60,279 nt of DNA from an uncultured Bacteroidales bacterium (GCA_944321895.1 CALUNA010000018.1:1-60279), one strand, 5' to 3'; shown: positions 7,643 to 14,972, counted from the stretch's first letter. Numbers and translations are program-made. Notes: a model not told the origin generated them from the letters alone.

Positions 7643-8572
7643 ATGAAAACTTACCATGACCAACTGGACAAATTGTCCGCCACCCAAACAGCAAAAACAA
7701 GACACATGAAAGGAAAGGTAATCGAAAGAATGGCAAGAAATTCCATTTTGTTGCTTTTTGCAGGCCTTATGTTACCCTCATGCAATGACGGCAAACTGAC
7801 AAAAGCCGCCGAAGGGACCTGGCAAACCACCCTGCAATACAAAGATGAATACGGCAACCCATTGGAACAGGAACTTGTTTACACATTCAAATGCGGCGAA
7901 TCAGGAGACAGCAACCGCTTCATCGAACAGATTACACAAAGCCTGGAAGAAGAAGCCGATGATTTCATAATAAGCTATACAGTCATTTCAACAATTGAAG
8001 GCGACTGGGAAGTGCTGCTGGGAGATTTGCACACGACATACGACATGTCAACATTGGAAATCACCATAACCGATGTGGATTATGAACTGTCGGACAACAT
8101 CAGCTACGACGATGCCCTCGATTACTTCGAAAGCGCATTAGGAGCTGCCATGTTCGGCCAGGAACTCATCAATACCGATGAACTGGCGGAAGAAATCAGG
8201 AAAGAAGCCTACAAAACCATGTACACCCTCTACGAAAACGACAATGCCAACAACGAGGAGGGAGGTTGCTATCCTGAACTGAAAATTGAAGGCGACATTA
8301 TGTCTTTCAAGGCCGATGAGGGACTGATAAAACTGGCACGCGTAAATAGCCAGCCAACATCCGCCATAGATTATATGGGAGTCTTCAAAAGCCATTTCCC
8401 ATACGGAATACCAGACGATATTGATACGGATGAAATAATCGCCCTGTTCAACCAATTAAGCAGCGGCAAGGATGCTCTGTACGAAAACACCCAAAAGGGG
8501 TTCGAAACATTCGCCATGGAATATTTTGAAACGGACATGTTCTCACCCGAAGGCGAAGACATGGAATTTTGA
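7643..8572 (+). CDS. Putative secreted lipoprotein
   Basis: A 309-residue protein with a lipoprotein signal: a hydrophobic stretch ILLLFAGLMLPSC with the lipobox cysteine at residue 47. The signal region is long from this start; an in-frame ATG at 7706 would give a conventional signal peptide and may be the true start. The mature part is acidic, with many Asp/Glu runs (EEEADD, DIDTDE), and begins with KAAEGTWQTTLQYKDEYGN, resembling small beta-rich Bacteroidetes surface proteins. No named domain was recognised. It is monocistronic, flanked by two copies of an intergenic repeat, and its promoter carries the palindrome shared with the WYL regulator gene. Confidence 0.75.
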   Translation: MKTYHDQLDKLSATQTAKTRHMKGKVIERMARNSILLLFAGLMLPSCNDGKLTKAAEGTWQTTLQYKDEYGNPLEQELVYTFKCGESGDSNRFIEQITQSLEEEADDFIISYTVISTIEGDWEVLLGDLHTTYDMSTLEITITDVDYELSDNISYDDALDYFESALGAAMFGQELINTDELAEEIRKEAYKTMYTLYENDNANNEEGGCYPELKIEGDIMSFKADEGLIKLARVNSQPTSAIDYMGVFKSHFPYGIPDDIDTDEIIALFNQLSSGKDALYENTQKGFETFAMEYFETDMFSPEGEDMEF

Positions 8573-8608
8573 AAACCAATGACATATACAGGAACGTAAT
8601 GCCCAGCC

Positions 8609-8665
8609 TTAGTTTGAGAACCTGAGATTTTCCAGAACAAGATAAAGGTACGGCATGCAGCTCCA
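8609..8665 (+). repeat. Intergenic repeat, short copy
   Basis: TTAGTTTGAGAACCTGAGA is followed by TTTTCCAGAACAAGATAAAGG and then GGCATGCAGCTCCACGTTC. The first block matches 7287-7320 and the last matches 7413-7434, so this looks like the same repeat lacking about 90 internal bases. The two copies bracket the lipoprotein gene in direct orientation. Confidence 0.6.
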
Positions 8666-8722
8666 CGTTCTTTGATTTATTAACGTCCGGCCGGAGCTGA
8701 CGGACATAAAAACCATAATTTT

Positions 8723-8866
8723 ATGTATACTTTAAATTTTCCGAACGGCAACGTTCAAACTTATGCAAGTCTAAGTGAATTACAAACCGCTGCAAGAGCT
8801 TTGGGTGGTGAAGCCAAAGTAATCTCCAGCAGTAACAAAACTTATGCGTTTGTACCGAAAAAGTAA
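8723..8866 (+). CDS. 47-residue hypothetical protein
   Basis: A short ORF of 47 codons starting MYTLNFPNGNVQTYAS and ending NKTYAFVPKK. The reading frame shows normal codon use for the region, the protein alternates beta-like segments with an LSELQTAARALGGEAKV helix, and the gene is closely followed by a perfect 14-bp hairpin. These features fit an expressed small protein rather than chance. No family is recognised. It stands alone between the lipoprotein and the UDG-like gene. Confidence 0.6.
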   Translation: MYTLNFPNGNVQTYASLSELQTAARALGGEAKVISSSNKTYAFVPKK

Positions 8867-8884
8867 AAAGACAATTAAATCTTT

Positions 8885-8914
8885 ATCGATTGGCAATATT
8901 TATTGCCAATCGAT
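8885..8914 (+). terminator. Strong hairpin terminator
   Basis: Arms ATCGATTGGCAATA (8885-8898) and TATTGCCAATCGAT (8901-8914) are perfect reverse complements, 18 bases after the stop of the 47-aa ORF. The T-run behind it is poor (ATTCTTGTC), so termination may also serve transcripts from the other side. Confidence 0.6.
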
Positions 8915-8984
8915 ATTCTTGTCATAACAACACGATAATTATAAACACAGCCACCAAAAACGACAAAAAAGCTCCAAAACTATT

Positions 8985-9854
8985 ATGAATTATTACGAGA
9001 AACAATTAAACGAAGGGTATAATGCAAGGCTCAACTCCTTGTTTAAAAAATGGAAAGCGTCTTATCCAGATGGAAACATAGAGGATAAATTCTGTCCTGA
9101 TGGACTTGTTGTCAAGTACAAGGATGAAGACAGCGGTTATGACATAAACCAAGAGTGGGAGAAATCCAAAAGGAAAATAATGTTTATTGTTAAAGATTGT
9201 CCTGATGATTGGGGGCATGACACTCGGAGACTCTTGGTAGGTTATGAGGATAATGAAAAGTCGCAAGACAATGCTTGGAAAACCCGGAATTTAAAAGGAC
9301 GAACAGGTTTTTTCAAGAATATAGCCAGACTTTTATATGGATTGTACTATATGACAGAAGAGAATAAGGGAGAAGAGTTTAATACACAAGTTCACAATAT
9401 TGACAACCTTGTTAGCGCCATCAACGAAATCCCGTTTGCCTACATTGAAGCCAAGAAAATAGCCGGAACGAAAACATGTTCTTCTGCTTCATTACGCAAA
9501 GCATTAGACAAAGACAGTGGATTCCTGATGGACGAAATAAACATCCTCAAACCCAACATCATTGTCTGCTGTGACAACAATGGCGACATTTTCAACAGCC
9601 TTGTCAAGAATTATTTCAATAGCATCATTCCGGATGAAGATTGCCGTTGGGATTATGAATTTGAATTAGAAGACGGCACAAAATGTGGTTTTTATTGTAA
9701 ATTGTATTATTACCCGGAAAAAGGCATTCTCCTTTTCAACTCTTATCATCCAACAAGACTGGGAAAAGCTGAATGGAAAATATGCGAAAAAGTTCTCCAT
9801 CCATTCCGCCAGTTCTTTCATAAATACAAGACATTTGATATAATAGCCAAATAA
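8985..9854 (+). CDS. Hypothetical protein, possible uracil-DNA-glycosylase-like fold
   Basis: A 289-residue cytoplasmic protein without signal or membrane segments. The arrangement recalls the UDG superfamily: a strand followed by an acidic loop (IMFIVKDCPDDWG, residues 65-77), a helix and an FAYIEAKKIAG segment near 151-161, a LKPNIIVCC strand near 188-196, and a late LLFNSYHPTRLG resembling the HPS motif that contacts the phosphate backbone. The canonical catalytic loop is not present in recognisable form, so function is open and the fold call is inference. It starts the three-gene set with the DUF4236 and membrane-protein genes, the next start being nine bases after its stop. Confidence 0.6.
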   Translation: MNYYEKQLNEGYNARLNSLFKKWKASYPDGNIEDKFCPDGLVVKYKDEDSGYDINQEWEKSKRKIMFIVKDCPDDWGHDTRRLLVGYEDNEKSQDNAWKTRNLKGRTGFFKNIARLLYGLYYMTEENKGEEFNTQVHNIDNLVSAINEIPFAYIEAKKIAGTKTCSSASLRKALDKDSGFLMDEINILKPNIIVCCDNNGDIFNSLVKNYFNSIIPDEDCRWDYEFELEDGTKCGFYCKLYYYPEKGILLFNSYHPTRLGKAEWKICEKVLHPFRQFFHKYKTFDIIAK

Positions 9855-9863
9855 TTTTGAATT

Positions 9864-10058
9864 ATGGTTTACATGCGTTTTTGGAGAAGGATACGTTTGT
9901 TACCTAAAGTTTTTCTCAATATAAGCAAAACGGGAATCTCGCTAACTATTGCTTCTCGTGTGTTGAATATCACTTTTGGTAGAAACGGAGTACGATTTAC
10001 GACCGGCCTGCGAGGAACAGGATTATCATTCACCGAATATAAAAAATATAAGAAATAG
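9864..10058 (+). CDS. DUF4236 domain protein
   Basis: A 64-residue basic protein nearly filled by the DUF4236 pattern: FWRRIRLLPKVFLNISKTG, then ITFGRNGVRFTTGLRGTGLSFTEY. The family is widespread, small and of unknown function. The usual family start suggests translation may begin at the second ATG (9873). It sits nine bases after the UDG-like gene and five bases before the membrane-protein gene, so the three are translated as a unit. Confidence 0.8.
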   Translation: MVYMRFWRRIRLLPKVFLNISKTGISLTIASRVLNITFGRNGVRFTTGLRGTGLSFTEYKKYKK

Positions 10059-10063
10059 ATATC

Positions 10064-11491
10064 ATGTCAAAAAAAGAAAACAATCCAGTAAAAGACGCAA
10101 AAAATGGGTGTCTTGCTTTGATAGGACTAAGCGTCCTAATACTGATTCTCACTATATTATCCATACTGGTACAATGTGTCCCACTTGTAACACCTATTGT
10201 GTTTCTGATTATGTTCCTGGTAAACAGATATACTTATAGGCACACCGATTGGTTACACATTTTCAATGGATTTTGGCTTTTGGAAAGCGAAAAGGAAGAT
10301 TTCATACGCGTTGGCAGCATTATATATCATGCTAAGATAAATAAGAACAATGTACATGCCGCGGTTCAAAACGAGGGAATACACATCAATCAGAATGGCA
10401 GAATCTCTGCCAAAAGCTATCGAGGGAAACACCTGCGTAATACACTTGAAGACGCCAATGCAACAATAGACGAGTATCTGCCGATTTACGAGCATCTCAA
10501 AAACACCCCTAAAAACCGTTGGAAAACGGCAAGAAAACATTTTGCAAGATACAAAGGGGCTGGTTGGGCGTGTGTTGTATGGGTTGCTTTCATTGTGTTT
10601 TCAGCCGGCAATCCGATACCAGGATTCAAGCAATATGTTTCCAATATCGGTCAAACAGGGGAATGGGGAATATCAGCAATATTGGATTTGTGGGATTTTT
10701 CATCTGATTCTTCTTCCGATACCATTGCTGTTTCTACCGAAGAACAGCCGACTGATGCAAGAGAGGCATCCGAAGAAGTTAGCGTTGAAAACAATTCTCA
10801 GAGCGAATTTACAGGCATATTGTGGACTGCTGTGTTCTTTTCATTAATTGTGTATGCAGTTTTGATGGCAGTTGCGACCATTGTCTTTAGAACCAAATAC
10901 AAATGTCCCCCACAAGTAGACATGGAAAATGTAGAGTCATATAATATCCATTATGATCCAAGACCCAAGAAAAAAACACCAAAGGACAAGAAAGAAAAAC
11001 AATTCCAAAAGACCGATATGGAAAATGTAGCAATAAAGTCAATACCCGCTCCTGTAGTGGAGAATGTGGAAGAGGAGAAATTACCCTTAAAGCAAGAAAC
11101 TTATTGTTCGAACGAGCATGAAACATTCCATTCTTGGGCTGAGAAGCTCAAATCTGAAGGTTATATTCCAACCGGAACATGGGAAAACTGGACAACTGCA
11201 GGTCAATGGAAAAATTTGTCCGTCAAACTTCCTTTGTCGGATATTGAAATCCGTGTAACGGTGGAATACGATGCTAAGAGCAAAAAAACATATTGCGGCA
11301 TTCAGAAAGTAAGCGAGCAAGAACAAGTCTCGCAACAGCTACTGGACAGTGAGAAATTCAAAGAGATAATGAATAAAACAGGTATGTCTGTCAAAAATAA
11401 TGAATGGTGGTATTGTTTGAAGTTCGTTTCTTTCTCACATGCTTACGAAGAACTACATAAGCTTATAGGTGTTATTGCTGAATCAAAATGA
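10064..11491 (+). CDS. Hypothetical multi-pass membrane protein
   Basis: A 475-residue protein with two hydrophobic segments near residues 16-54, a third near 165-182 and a fourth near 250-275. The stretch 210-248 between the last two is Ser/Asp/Glu-rich and probably disordered. Residues 280-340 are lysine- and proline-rich, and the last ~125 residues form a soluble domain (FHSWAEKLKSEGYIPTGTWENW onward) with no family I know. Immediate linkage to DUF4236 suggests a joint membrane-associated role. A hairpin with a T-run about 80 bases downstream closes the operon. Confidence 0.65.
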   Translation: MSKKENNPVKDAKNGCLALIGLSVLILILTILSILVQCVPLVTPIVFLIMFLVNRYTYRHTDWLHIFNGFWLLESEKEDFIRVGSIIYHAKINKNNVHAAVQNEGIHINQNGRISAKSYRGKHLRNTLEDANATIDEYLPIYEHLKNTPKNRWKTARKHFARYKGAGWACVVWVAFIVFSAGNPIPGFKQYVSNIGQTGEWGISAILDLWDFSSDSSSDTIAVSTEEQPTDAREASEEVSVENNSQSEFTGILWTAVFFSLIVYAVLMAVATIVFRTKYKCPPQVDMENVESYNIHYDPRPKKKTPKDKKEKQFQKTDMENVAIKSIPAPVVENVEEEKLPLKQETYCSNEHETFHSWAEKLKSEGYIPTGTWENWTTAGQWKNLSVKLPLSDIEIRVTVEYDAKSKKTYCGIQKVSEQEQVSQQLLDSEKFKEIMNKTGMSVKNNEWWYCLKFVSFSHAYEELHKLIGVIAESK

Positions 11492-11565
11492 TGATGCGCC
11501 AATTTTAAAAGGACACTTCCGAAAACAAATTCCCTTGTCTGGCTTCAGTTCTATCTAATCCACGA

Positions 11566-11612
11566 TGAACTGCATCCCAAAAGTTAGACACAAAACTTTT
11601 GGGATGTTTTTT
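11566..11612 (+). terminator. Terminator hairpin resembling an IS3 end
   Basis: CATCCCAAAAGTT (11573-11585) and AACTTTTGGGATG (11594-11606) are perfect 13-bp arms with an 8-base loop, followed by six T: a textbook intrinsic terminator for the upstream operon. The first arm, read from TGAACTGCATCCCAAAAGTTAG, also looks like the terminal inverted repeat of IS150-group IS3 elements and resembles the IS end at 60204. It may be a terminator built from an IS remnant. The remainder of the gap to 11780 holds nothing else I can support. Confidence 0.6.
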
Positions 11613-11780
11613 ATGGAGTCAGTTACAAACAAAGGCCAACATCATTAGCCGGATAAAACAAAGAGAAGCAATAGCCCACATACCAAAAGAGTATCTCATA
11701 CCAATGAGAAATTATAATTTGTTGCACGATAATTTGCGTATGTTTTCCAGAGCCTTGTTGAAAATATCCAAATTATTTCA

Positions 11781-11788
11781 TAGCTTTG
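11781..11788 (+). promoter_or_regulatory. Promoter upstream of 39-aa ORF and phosphoesterase
   Basis: TAGCTTTG matches the -7 box, with TTG at 11758-11760 exactly 20 bases upstream. The expected start is near 11795, giving a 12-base leader to the ATG at 11807. Confidence 0.55.
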
Positions 11789-11806
11789 TGACATAATGAA
11801 TGCGCC

Positions 11807-11926
11807 ATGCCCTTGCTTTCCGCCATAGTTTTTGGAAACACCGAAAATATACGGGAGAATATCCGCGACACCGTGGACGTAATAGCCAACATAAAACCCA
11901 TGTTCAACTTCAAGGTAGCGGAATGA
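11807..11926 (+). CDS. 39-residue small ORF or gene remnant
   Basis: A short frame encoding MPLLSAIVFGNTENIREN and ending NIKPMFNFKVAE. The composition is protein-like, and a well-spaced promoter lies just ahead. An in-frame TGA is close upstream, so it is not the tail of a larger intact gene. The stop is 52 bases before the phosphoesterase start, so the pair may share a transcript. No family is recognised; a leader peptide or a remnant are both possible. Confidence 0.35.
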   Translation: MPLLSAIVFGNTENIRENIRDTVDVIANIKPMFNFKVAE

Positions 11927-11978
11927 ATTTGCAGACAGAACTAAAACATCCAGTGAACACATGTAAACATCACAAAAC

Positions 11979-12590
11979 ATGATACAAACTATTCTTTGCT
12001 TGTCGGACACGCACAACGCTCACCACCGATTAAGTCGGCTGCCGGAGGCGGACGTGCTGGTACATTGTGGCGACTGCACCGAATATGGTACGGAAGAGGA
12101 AGCCTTGGAGTTCCTGCAATGGTTCTGCGACCTACCCTACCGCTACAAACTGTTTACACCTGGCAACCACGATGTATGCCTGCACGGGGCAACAGTCGAA
12201 GGGCTGGACACAAACTGCCACATACTTGCCAACTCGGGCATCACCATCGAGGGAGTGCATTTCTATGGACTCCCATTCTTCATGGAGGGCTTCGAGGACA
12301 GCCTGGTTCACACCATCCCAGCCAACGTGGACGTGCTCATCTCGCACCAGCCACCCCTGGGCATACTTGATGAATCGGACATGGAAGGCAAACCGATACA
12401 TTACGGAAGCGAATTGCTGTTCCTGCACATCCAGCGCATCCGTCCTTCATACTGCCTGTTCGGGCACGTACATGCCGGTTACGGTCGCCTGATAGCCCAA
12501 AATACCACATACGTCAACGCTGCCATCATGAACGAGGACGGAACAATGAACGAGCCAATTCTCCTGCAAATAAATATACCTTTTCAATAA
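11979..12590 (+). CDS. Calcineurin-like metallophosphoesterase
   Basis: A 203-residue enzyme with the full metal-binding set of the calcineurin-like superfamily: SDTH at 9-12, GD at 31-32, GNHD at 62-65, SHQPP at 122-126, and GHVHAGYG near 162-169. The short length and motif spacing fit the bacterial family related to MPPED1/YfcE-type phosphodiesterases. It should hydrolyse phosphodiester or phosphomonoester bonds with two divalent metals; the substrate is unknown. No signal peptide is present, so it is cytosolic. The exonuclease gene follows after seven bases, so the two are probably co-expressed. Confidence 0.88.
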   Translation: MIQTILCLSDTHNAHHRLSRLPEADVLVHCGDCTEYGTEEEALEFLQWFCDLPYRYKLFTPGNHDVCLHGATVEGLDTNCHILANSGITIEGVHFYGLPFFMEGFEDSLVHTIPANVDVLISHQPPLGILDESDMEGKPIHYGSELLFLHIQRIRPSYCLFGHVHAGYGRLIAQNTTYVNAAIMNEDGTMNEPILLQINIPFQ

Positions 12591-12597
12591 AGATAAT

Positions 12598-13095
12598 ATG
12601 ACCGACTTTGCCGCCATAGATTTTGAAACCGCCAACGAAATACGCTCCAGCGTATGCAGCGTAGGTGTGGTGATTGTGGAATCCGGAATTATCCGGGAAA
12701 AAATATATCGCCTGATACACCCATGCCCCGACTATTACCGCTATTGGAACACACGGATACATGGGCTGACATGCGACGACACAGACCATGCGCCAGCCTT
12801 CCCGGAAGTGTGGGCGGACATCGCGCCCTACATAACAGGATTGCCGTTCGTGGCACACAACAGCCCGTTTGACGAGGGTTGCCTGCGGGCAGTTTTCCGC
12901 ACATACGGCATGGATTACCCAGACGAATATGTATTCCACTGTACCTGCCGGGCTTCGCGCCGTGTCTTTGGCACAGAACTTCCCAACCATCAATTACAAA
13001 CCGTGGCCGCCCGTTGCGGATATGACCTCACACGGCATCACCACGCCTTGGCGGATGCGGAGGCCTGCGCATGGATAGCCAGAAAAATATTGTAA
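12598..13095 (+). CDS. DEDDh 3'-5' exonuclease (epsilon-like)
   Basis: A 165-residue protein consisting of a single exonuclease domain. The three Exo motifs are visible: DFET at residues 8-11, AHNSPFDEGCL near 86-96, and HHALADAEACAW near the C-terminus with the conserved His and Asp. This is the DnaQ/epsilon superfamily, which removes nucleotides from 3' ends using two metal ions. It is a stand-alone domain, not attached to a polymerase. Proximity to the phosphoesterase suggests a joint nucleotide- or RNA-related function, but that is inference. Confidence 0.88.
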   Translation: MTDFAAIDFETANEIRSSVCSVGVVIVESGIIREKIYRLIHPCPDYYRYWNTRIHGLTCDDTDHAPAFPEVWADIAPYITGLPFVAHNSPFDEGCLRAVFRTYGMDYPDEYVFHCTCRASRRVFGTELPNHQLQTVAARCGYDLTRHHHALADAEACAWIARKIL

Positions 13096-13182
13096 AGCAG
13101 AACAGCTTGACAATGTGTAAATTACAAAAACATTTATCACAATTTGCCATATAAACAATAACAACCAAAAGCAAAACCACAA

Positions 13183-13989
13183 ATGAAAAATGCAAGCATA
13201 CTCGGATCCATAGCCGGTGATGTCATTGGCTCCATTTATGAATTTAACCCGACAAAAGATTACCATTTCAACATGTTCGATGAGCGTATGGAATACACCG
13301 ACGACAGCATTATGACCATAGCTGTCGCCGATTGGCTGTTGAATTGCTCCAAGCTCGACCGCATATCTTTGGCAAAAACAATGCGTGAATGGGGGAACAA
13401 ATACAGATTTCCCATGGGCGGGTATGGAGGCTCATTCACTGCATGGTTATACCGTGAGGAGATGGGGCCATACAATTCCTGGGGGAACGGTTCTGCCATG
13501 CGGGTCTCCCCTGTCAGTTTTGTTTGTCGTACCCTCGATGAAACGCTTCGCATAGCTCAACTGTCAGCTGAAATAACCCACAACCATCCGGAAGGCATCA
13601 AGGGCGCACAAGCCACGGCAGCAGCCATTTTTCTGGCCCGCACAGGCAGCTCCAAAGAATACATTCGCAACTATATAAGCCACACTTTCGGCTATGAACT
13701 TGACAAAACATGCTGTGATATTCGCGAACACTATCGTTTTGAAGAAAGCTGCCAGGAAACAGTGCCCCAATCCATCATTGCCTTCCTGGACAGCAAAAAT
13801 TATGAAGATGCCATCCGCCTCACCGTATCCCTCGGCGGCGATGCGGATACTATGGGAGCCATCACAGGCGGCATAGCTGCCGCTTTCTACAAGGAAATAC
13901 CCGATGAGATTTACACTTTCGTATGGGAAAAACTGCCCAATGACATGCAAGCTATTGTAACTGCGTTTGAAAACAAAATCCGGATGTAA
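13183..13989 (+). CDS. ADP-ribosylglycohydrolase (DraG family)
   Basis: A 268-residue enzyme with the DraG/ARH signature residues: GSIAGDVIGSIYEF at the N-terminus, YTDDSIMT at 38-45 (first metal-binding Asp pair), GNGSAMRVSP in the middle, and SLGGDADTMGAITGGIAAAFY near the C-terminus (second metal site). These enzymes remove ADP-ribose from proteins or small molecules using two magnesium ions. It is preceded by 87 bases without a convincing promoter box, so it could follow the exonuclease transcript. A terminator follows. No ADP-ribosyltransferase gene is visible nearby, so the target is unknown. Confidence 0.92.
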   Translation: MKNASILGSIAGDVIGSIYEFNPTKDYHFNMFDERMEYTDDSIMTIAVADWLLNCSKLDRISLAKTMREWGNKYRFPMGGYGGSFTAWLYREEMGPYNSWGNGSAMRVSPVSFVCRTLDETLRIAQLSAEITHNHPEGIKGAQATAAAIFLARTGSSKEYIRNYISHTFGYELDKTCCDIREHYRFEESCQETVPQSIIAFLDSKNYEDAIRLTVSLGGDADTMGAITGGIAAAFYKEIPDEIYTFVWEKLPNDMQAIVTAFENKIRM

Positions 13990-14183
13990 GAGAACTTGTA
14001 TCCGGATGCTGTTTTTTCATTTATGCAAGATTTGGGGCGGTGTGTTGAAAGAACCAGTATCTGATGAACCATTACAACAAACCACCCATGTATACGGCCA
14101 TGGTTAGTTGAAAACTGGATTCTCTTGCACTCTTTGGGCGAGATACGAAGCATCTCTTCTCCACGGTTAATCATAATCTGCAT
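13911..14183 (-). CDS. Small minus-strand ORF under a WYL-type site
   Basis: A 90-codon frame beginning MQIMINRGEEMLRISPKECK. The first ~50 residues lie in intergenic DNA and look protein-like; the rest runs antisense through the terminator and the 3' end of the ADP-ribosylglycohydrolase gene, so it may be a truncated gene. A perfect -7 box (14227-14234) and a palindrome matching the regulator's sites lie upstream, which argues that transcription really starts here. No family is recognised. Confidence 0.35.
   Translation of the reverse strand: MQIMINRGEEMLRISPKECKRIQFSTNHGRIHGWFVVMVHQILVLSTHRPKSCINEKTASGYKFSYIRILFSNAVTIACMSLGSFSHTKV
13978..14017 (+). terminator. Terminator after ADP-ribosylglycohydrolase gene
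   Basis: Two copies of ATCCGGAT (13978-13985 and 14000-14007), a self-complementary octamer, can pair as a stem. They are followed by GCTG and six T. The first arm overlaps the end of the coding sequence. Confidence 0.6.
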
Positions 14184-14226
14184 AATGTTGAAATTAAAAT
14201 GTTGTTCGTCACCATTGACACCACCG

Positions 14227-14234
14227 CAAAGGTA
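14227..14234 (-). promoter_or_regulatory. Minus-strand promoter -7 box
   Basis: The minus strand reads TACCTTTG, a full consensus match, 44 bases upstream of the ATG at 14183. It faces away from the plus-strand secreted-protein gene. Confidence 0.5.
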
Positions 14235-14242
14235 TTATGGGG

Positions 14243-14267
14243 CTATGCCATATTAAGGCAAAGGATT
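14243..14267 (-). promoter_or_regulatory. Palindromic operator, site 3 (degenerate)
   Basis: On the minus strand this reads ATCCTTTGCC-TTAAT-ATGGCATAG, closely matching ATCCTATGCC-ATAAT-TTGGCATAG at the WYL gene promoter. The distance from GGCATAG to the -7 box is eight bases in both, which argues against chance. It lies between the divergent promoters of the minus-strand ORF and the secreted-protein gene, so it could control either. Confidence 0.55.
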
Positions 14268-14339
14268 CAAAAAACACATGCCGATTATGGATTTTGACAC
14301 ATAATGCTCCACCATATTGCAAAAAAATATTATAATCTA

Positions 14340-14347
14340 TAATTTTG
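14340..14347 (+). promoter_or_regulatory. Promoter of secreted-protein gene
   Basis: TAATTTTG matches the -7 box and TTG at 14317-14319 lies exactly 20 bases upstream. The expected start is near 14354, which rules out the upstream in-frame ATG at 14317 and supports the ATG at 14371. Confidence 0.6.
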
Positions 14348-14370
14348 CAATGTTTTTAAACTCTGCCTGT

Positions 14371-14874
14371 ATGAAAAAGATTTGTACCCTGTTGCCCGTG
14401 TTTTTTTGTTGCGCCATGATGTTTGGCCAGAAATATGTATCGGATGAAGATTTCAACAATCCAACGGCCGCAGCCTATATCAACGAAACATTCGTAAAAA
14501 GTTTCATTGGCTTTGACATGAAGCCGGAAGCGGGATTCGTGAACGTAACAAAAACAGACCTGCCGGAACCTGTCGTTATCAACGGCATAACGTACAATGG
14601 AAAAATCGTTGTGGAATGCAACAAGCAAATCGAGTTCACCACCTTGGACGAAATACGCAAACAACACTTCCCAAATGTTTCGGGAGATGTGGTATATATG
14701 ATAAACACATTCTTCGTCACCAAAGATGCACAGTCATACAAACTCGACAAGAATTTCATAGACCGGTGCGAACTCCTGCAAAGTTCTGAATTTGATATAT
14801 TCAAGGACAAAATGCAGTTCTCCATCATACGCATTTTCACAAAAGCCGAACCACGACCGGTAATTCTGCGATAA
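14371..14874 (+). CDS. Secreted hypothetical protein
   Basis: A 167-residue protein with a clear signal peptide (MKKICTLLPVFFCCAMMFGQ) and probable cleavage after FG-Q. The start was chosen because the promoter box at 14340-14347 lies downstream of the earlier in-frame ATG. The mature protein has a short beta-rich stretch (PVVINGITYNGKIVVECN) and ends in a charged strand-like segment (FSIIRIFTKAEPRPVI). It resembles small periplasmic Bacteroidales proteins of unknown function. The divergent minus-strand promoter and shared operator suggest control by the WYL regulator. Confidence 0.7.
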   Translation: MKKICTLLPVFFCCAMMFGQKYVSDEDFNNPTAAAYINETFVKSFIGFDMKPEAGFVNVTKTDLPEPVVINGITYNGKIVVECNKQIEFTTLDEIRKQHFPNVSGDVVYMINTFFVTKDAQSYKLDKNFIDRCELLQSSEFDIFKDKMQFSIIRIFTKAEPRPVILR

Positions 14875-14939
14875 TTATACTTCACAAAGGCATCGGCCAG
14901 TCCTGGAAATCTTTTTTGCGTGGAAAAATAGAAATATTT

Positions 14940-14968
14940 TATCCTATGCCATAATTTGGCATAGGATA
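14940..14968 (+). promoter_or_regulatory. Palindromic operator, site 2 (WYL gene promoter)
   Basis: TATCCTATGCCA-N5-TGGCATAGGATA is a perfect 12-bp palindrome ending four bases before the -7 box. It is the strongest of the three related sites and sits in the regulator's own promoter, a common arrangement for autorepression. Confidence 0.75.
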
Positions 14969-14972
14969 TTCG

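Noticed and set aside
11599-11796. Plus-strand frame of 65 codons after the IS-like hairpin
   Set aside because: It starts inside the T-run of a terminator and overlaps the promoter of the next unit. It may include IS debris, but nothing recognisable as transposase was found.
11696-12016. Minus-strand frame of 106 codons opposite the 39-aa ORF
   Set aside because: It is antisense to the better-supported plus-strand promoter and ORF, and its sequence mirrors that frame.
13137-13165. A TTTGCCATAT segment upstream of the ADP-ribosylglycohydrolase gene as a fourth WYL site
   Set aside because: Only half of the palindrome matches and there is no TAnnTTTG box at the 8-9 base spacing seen at the other three sites.
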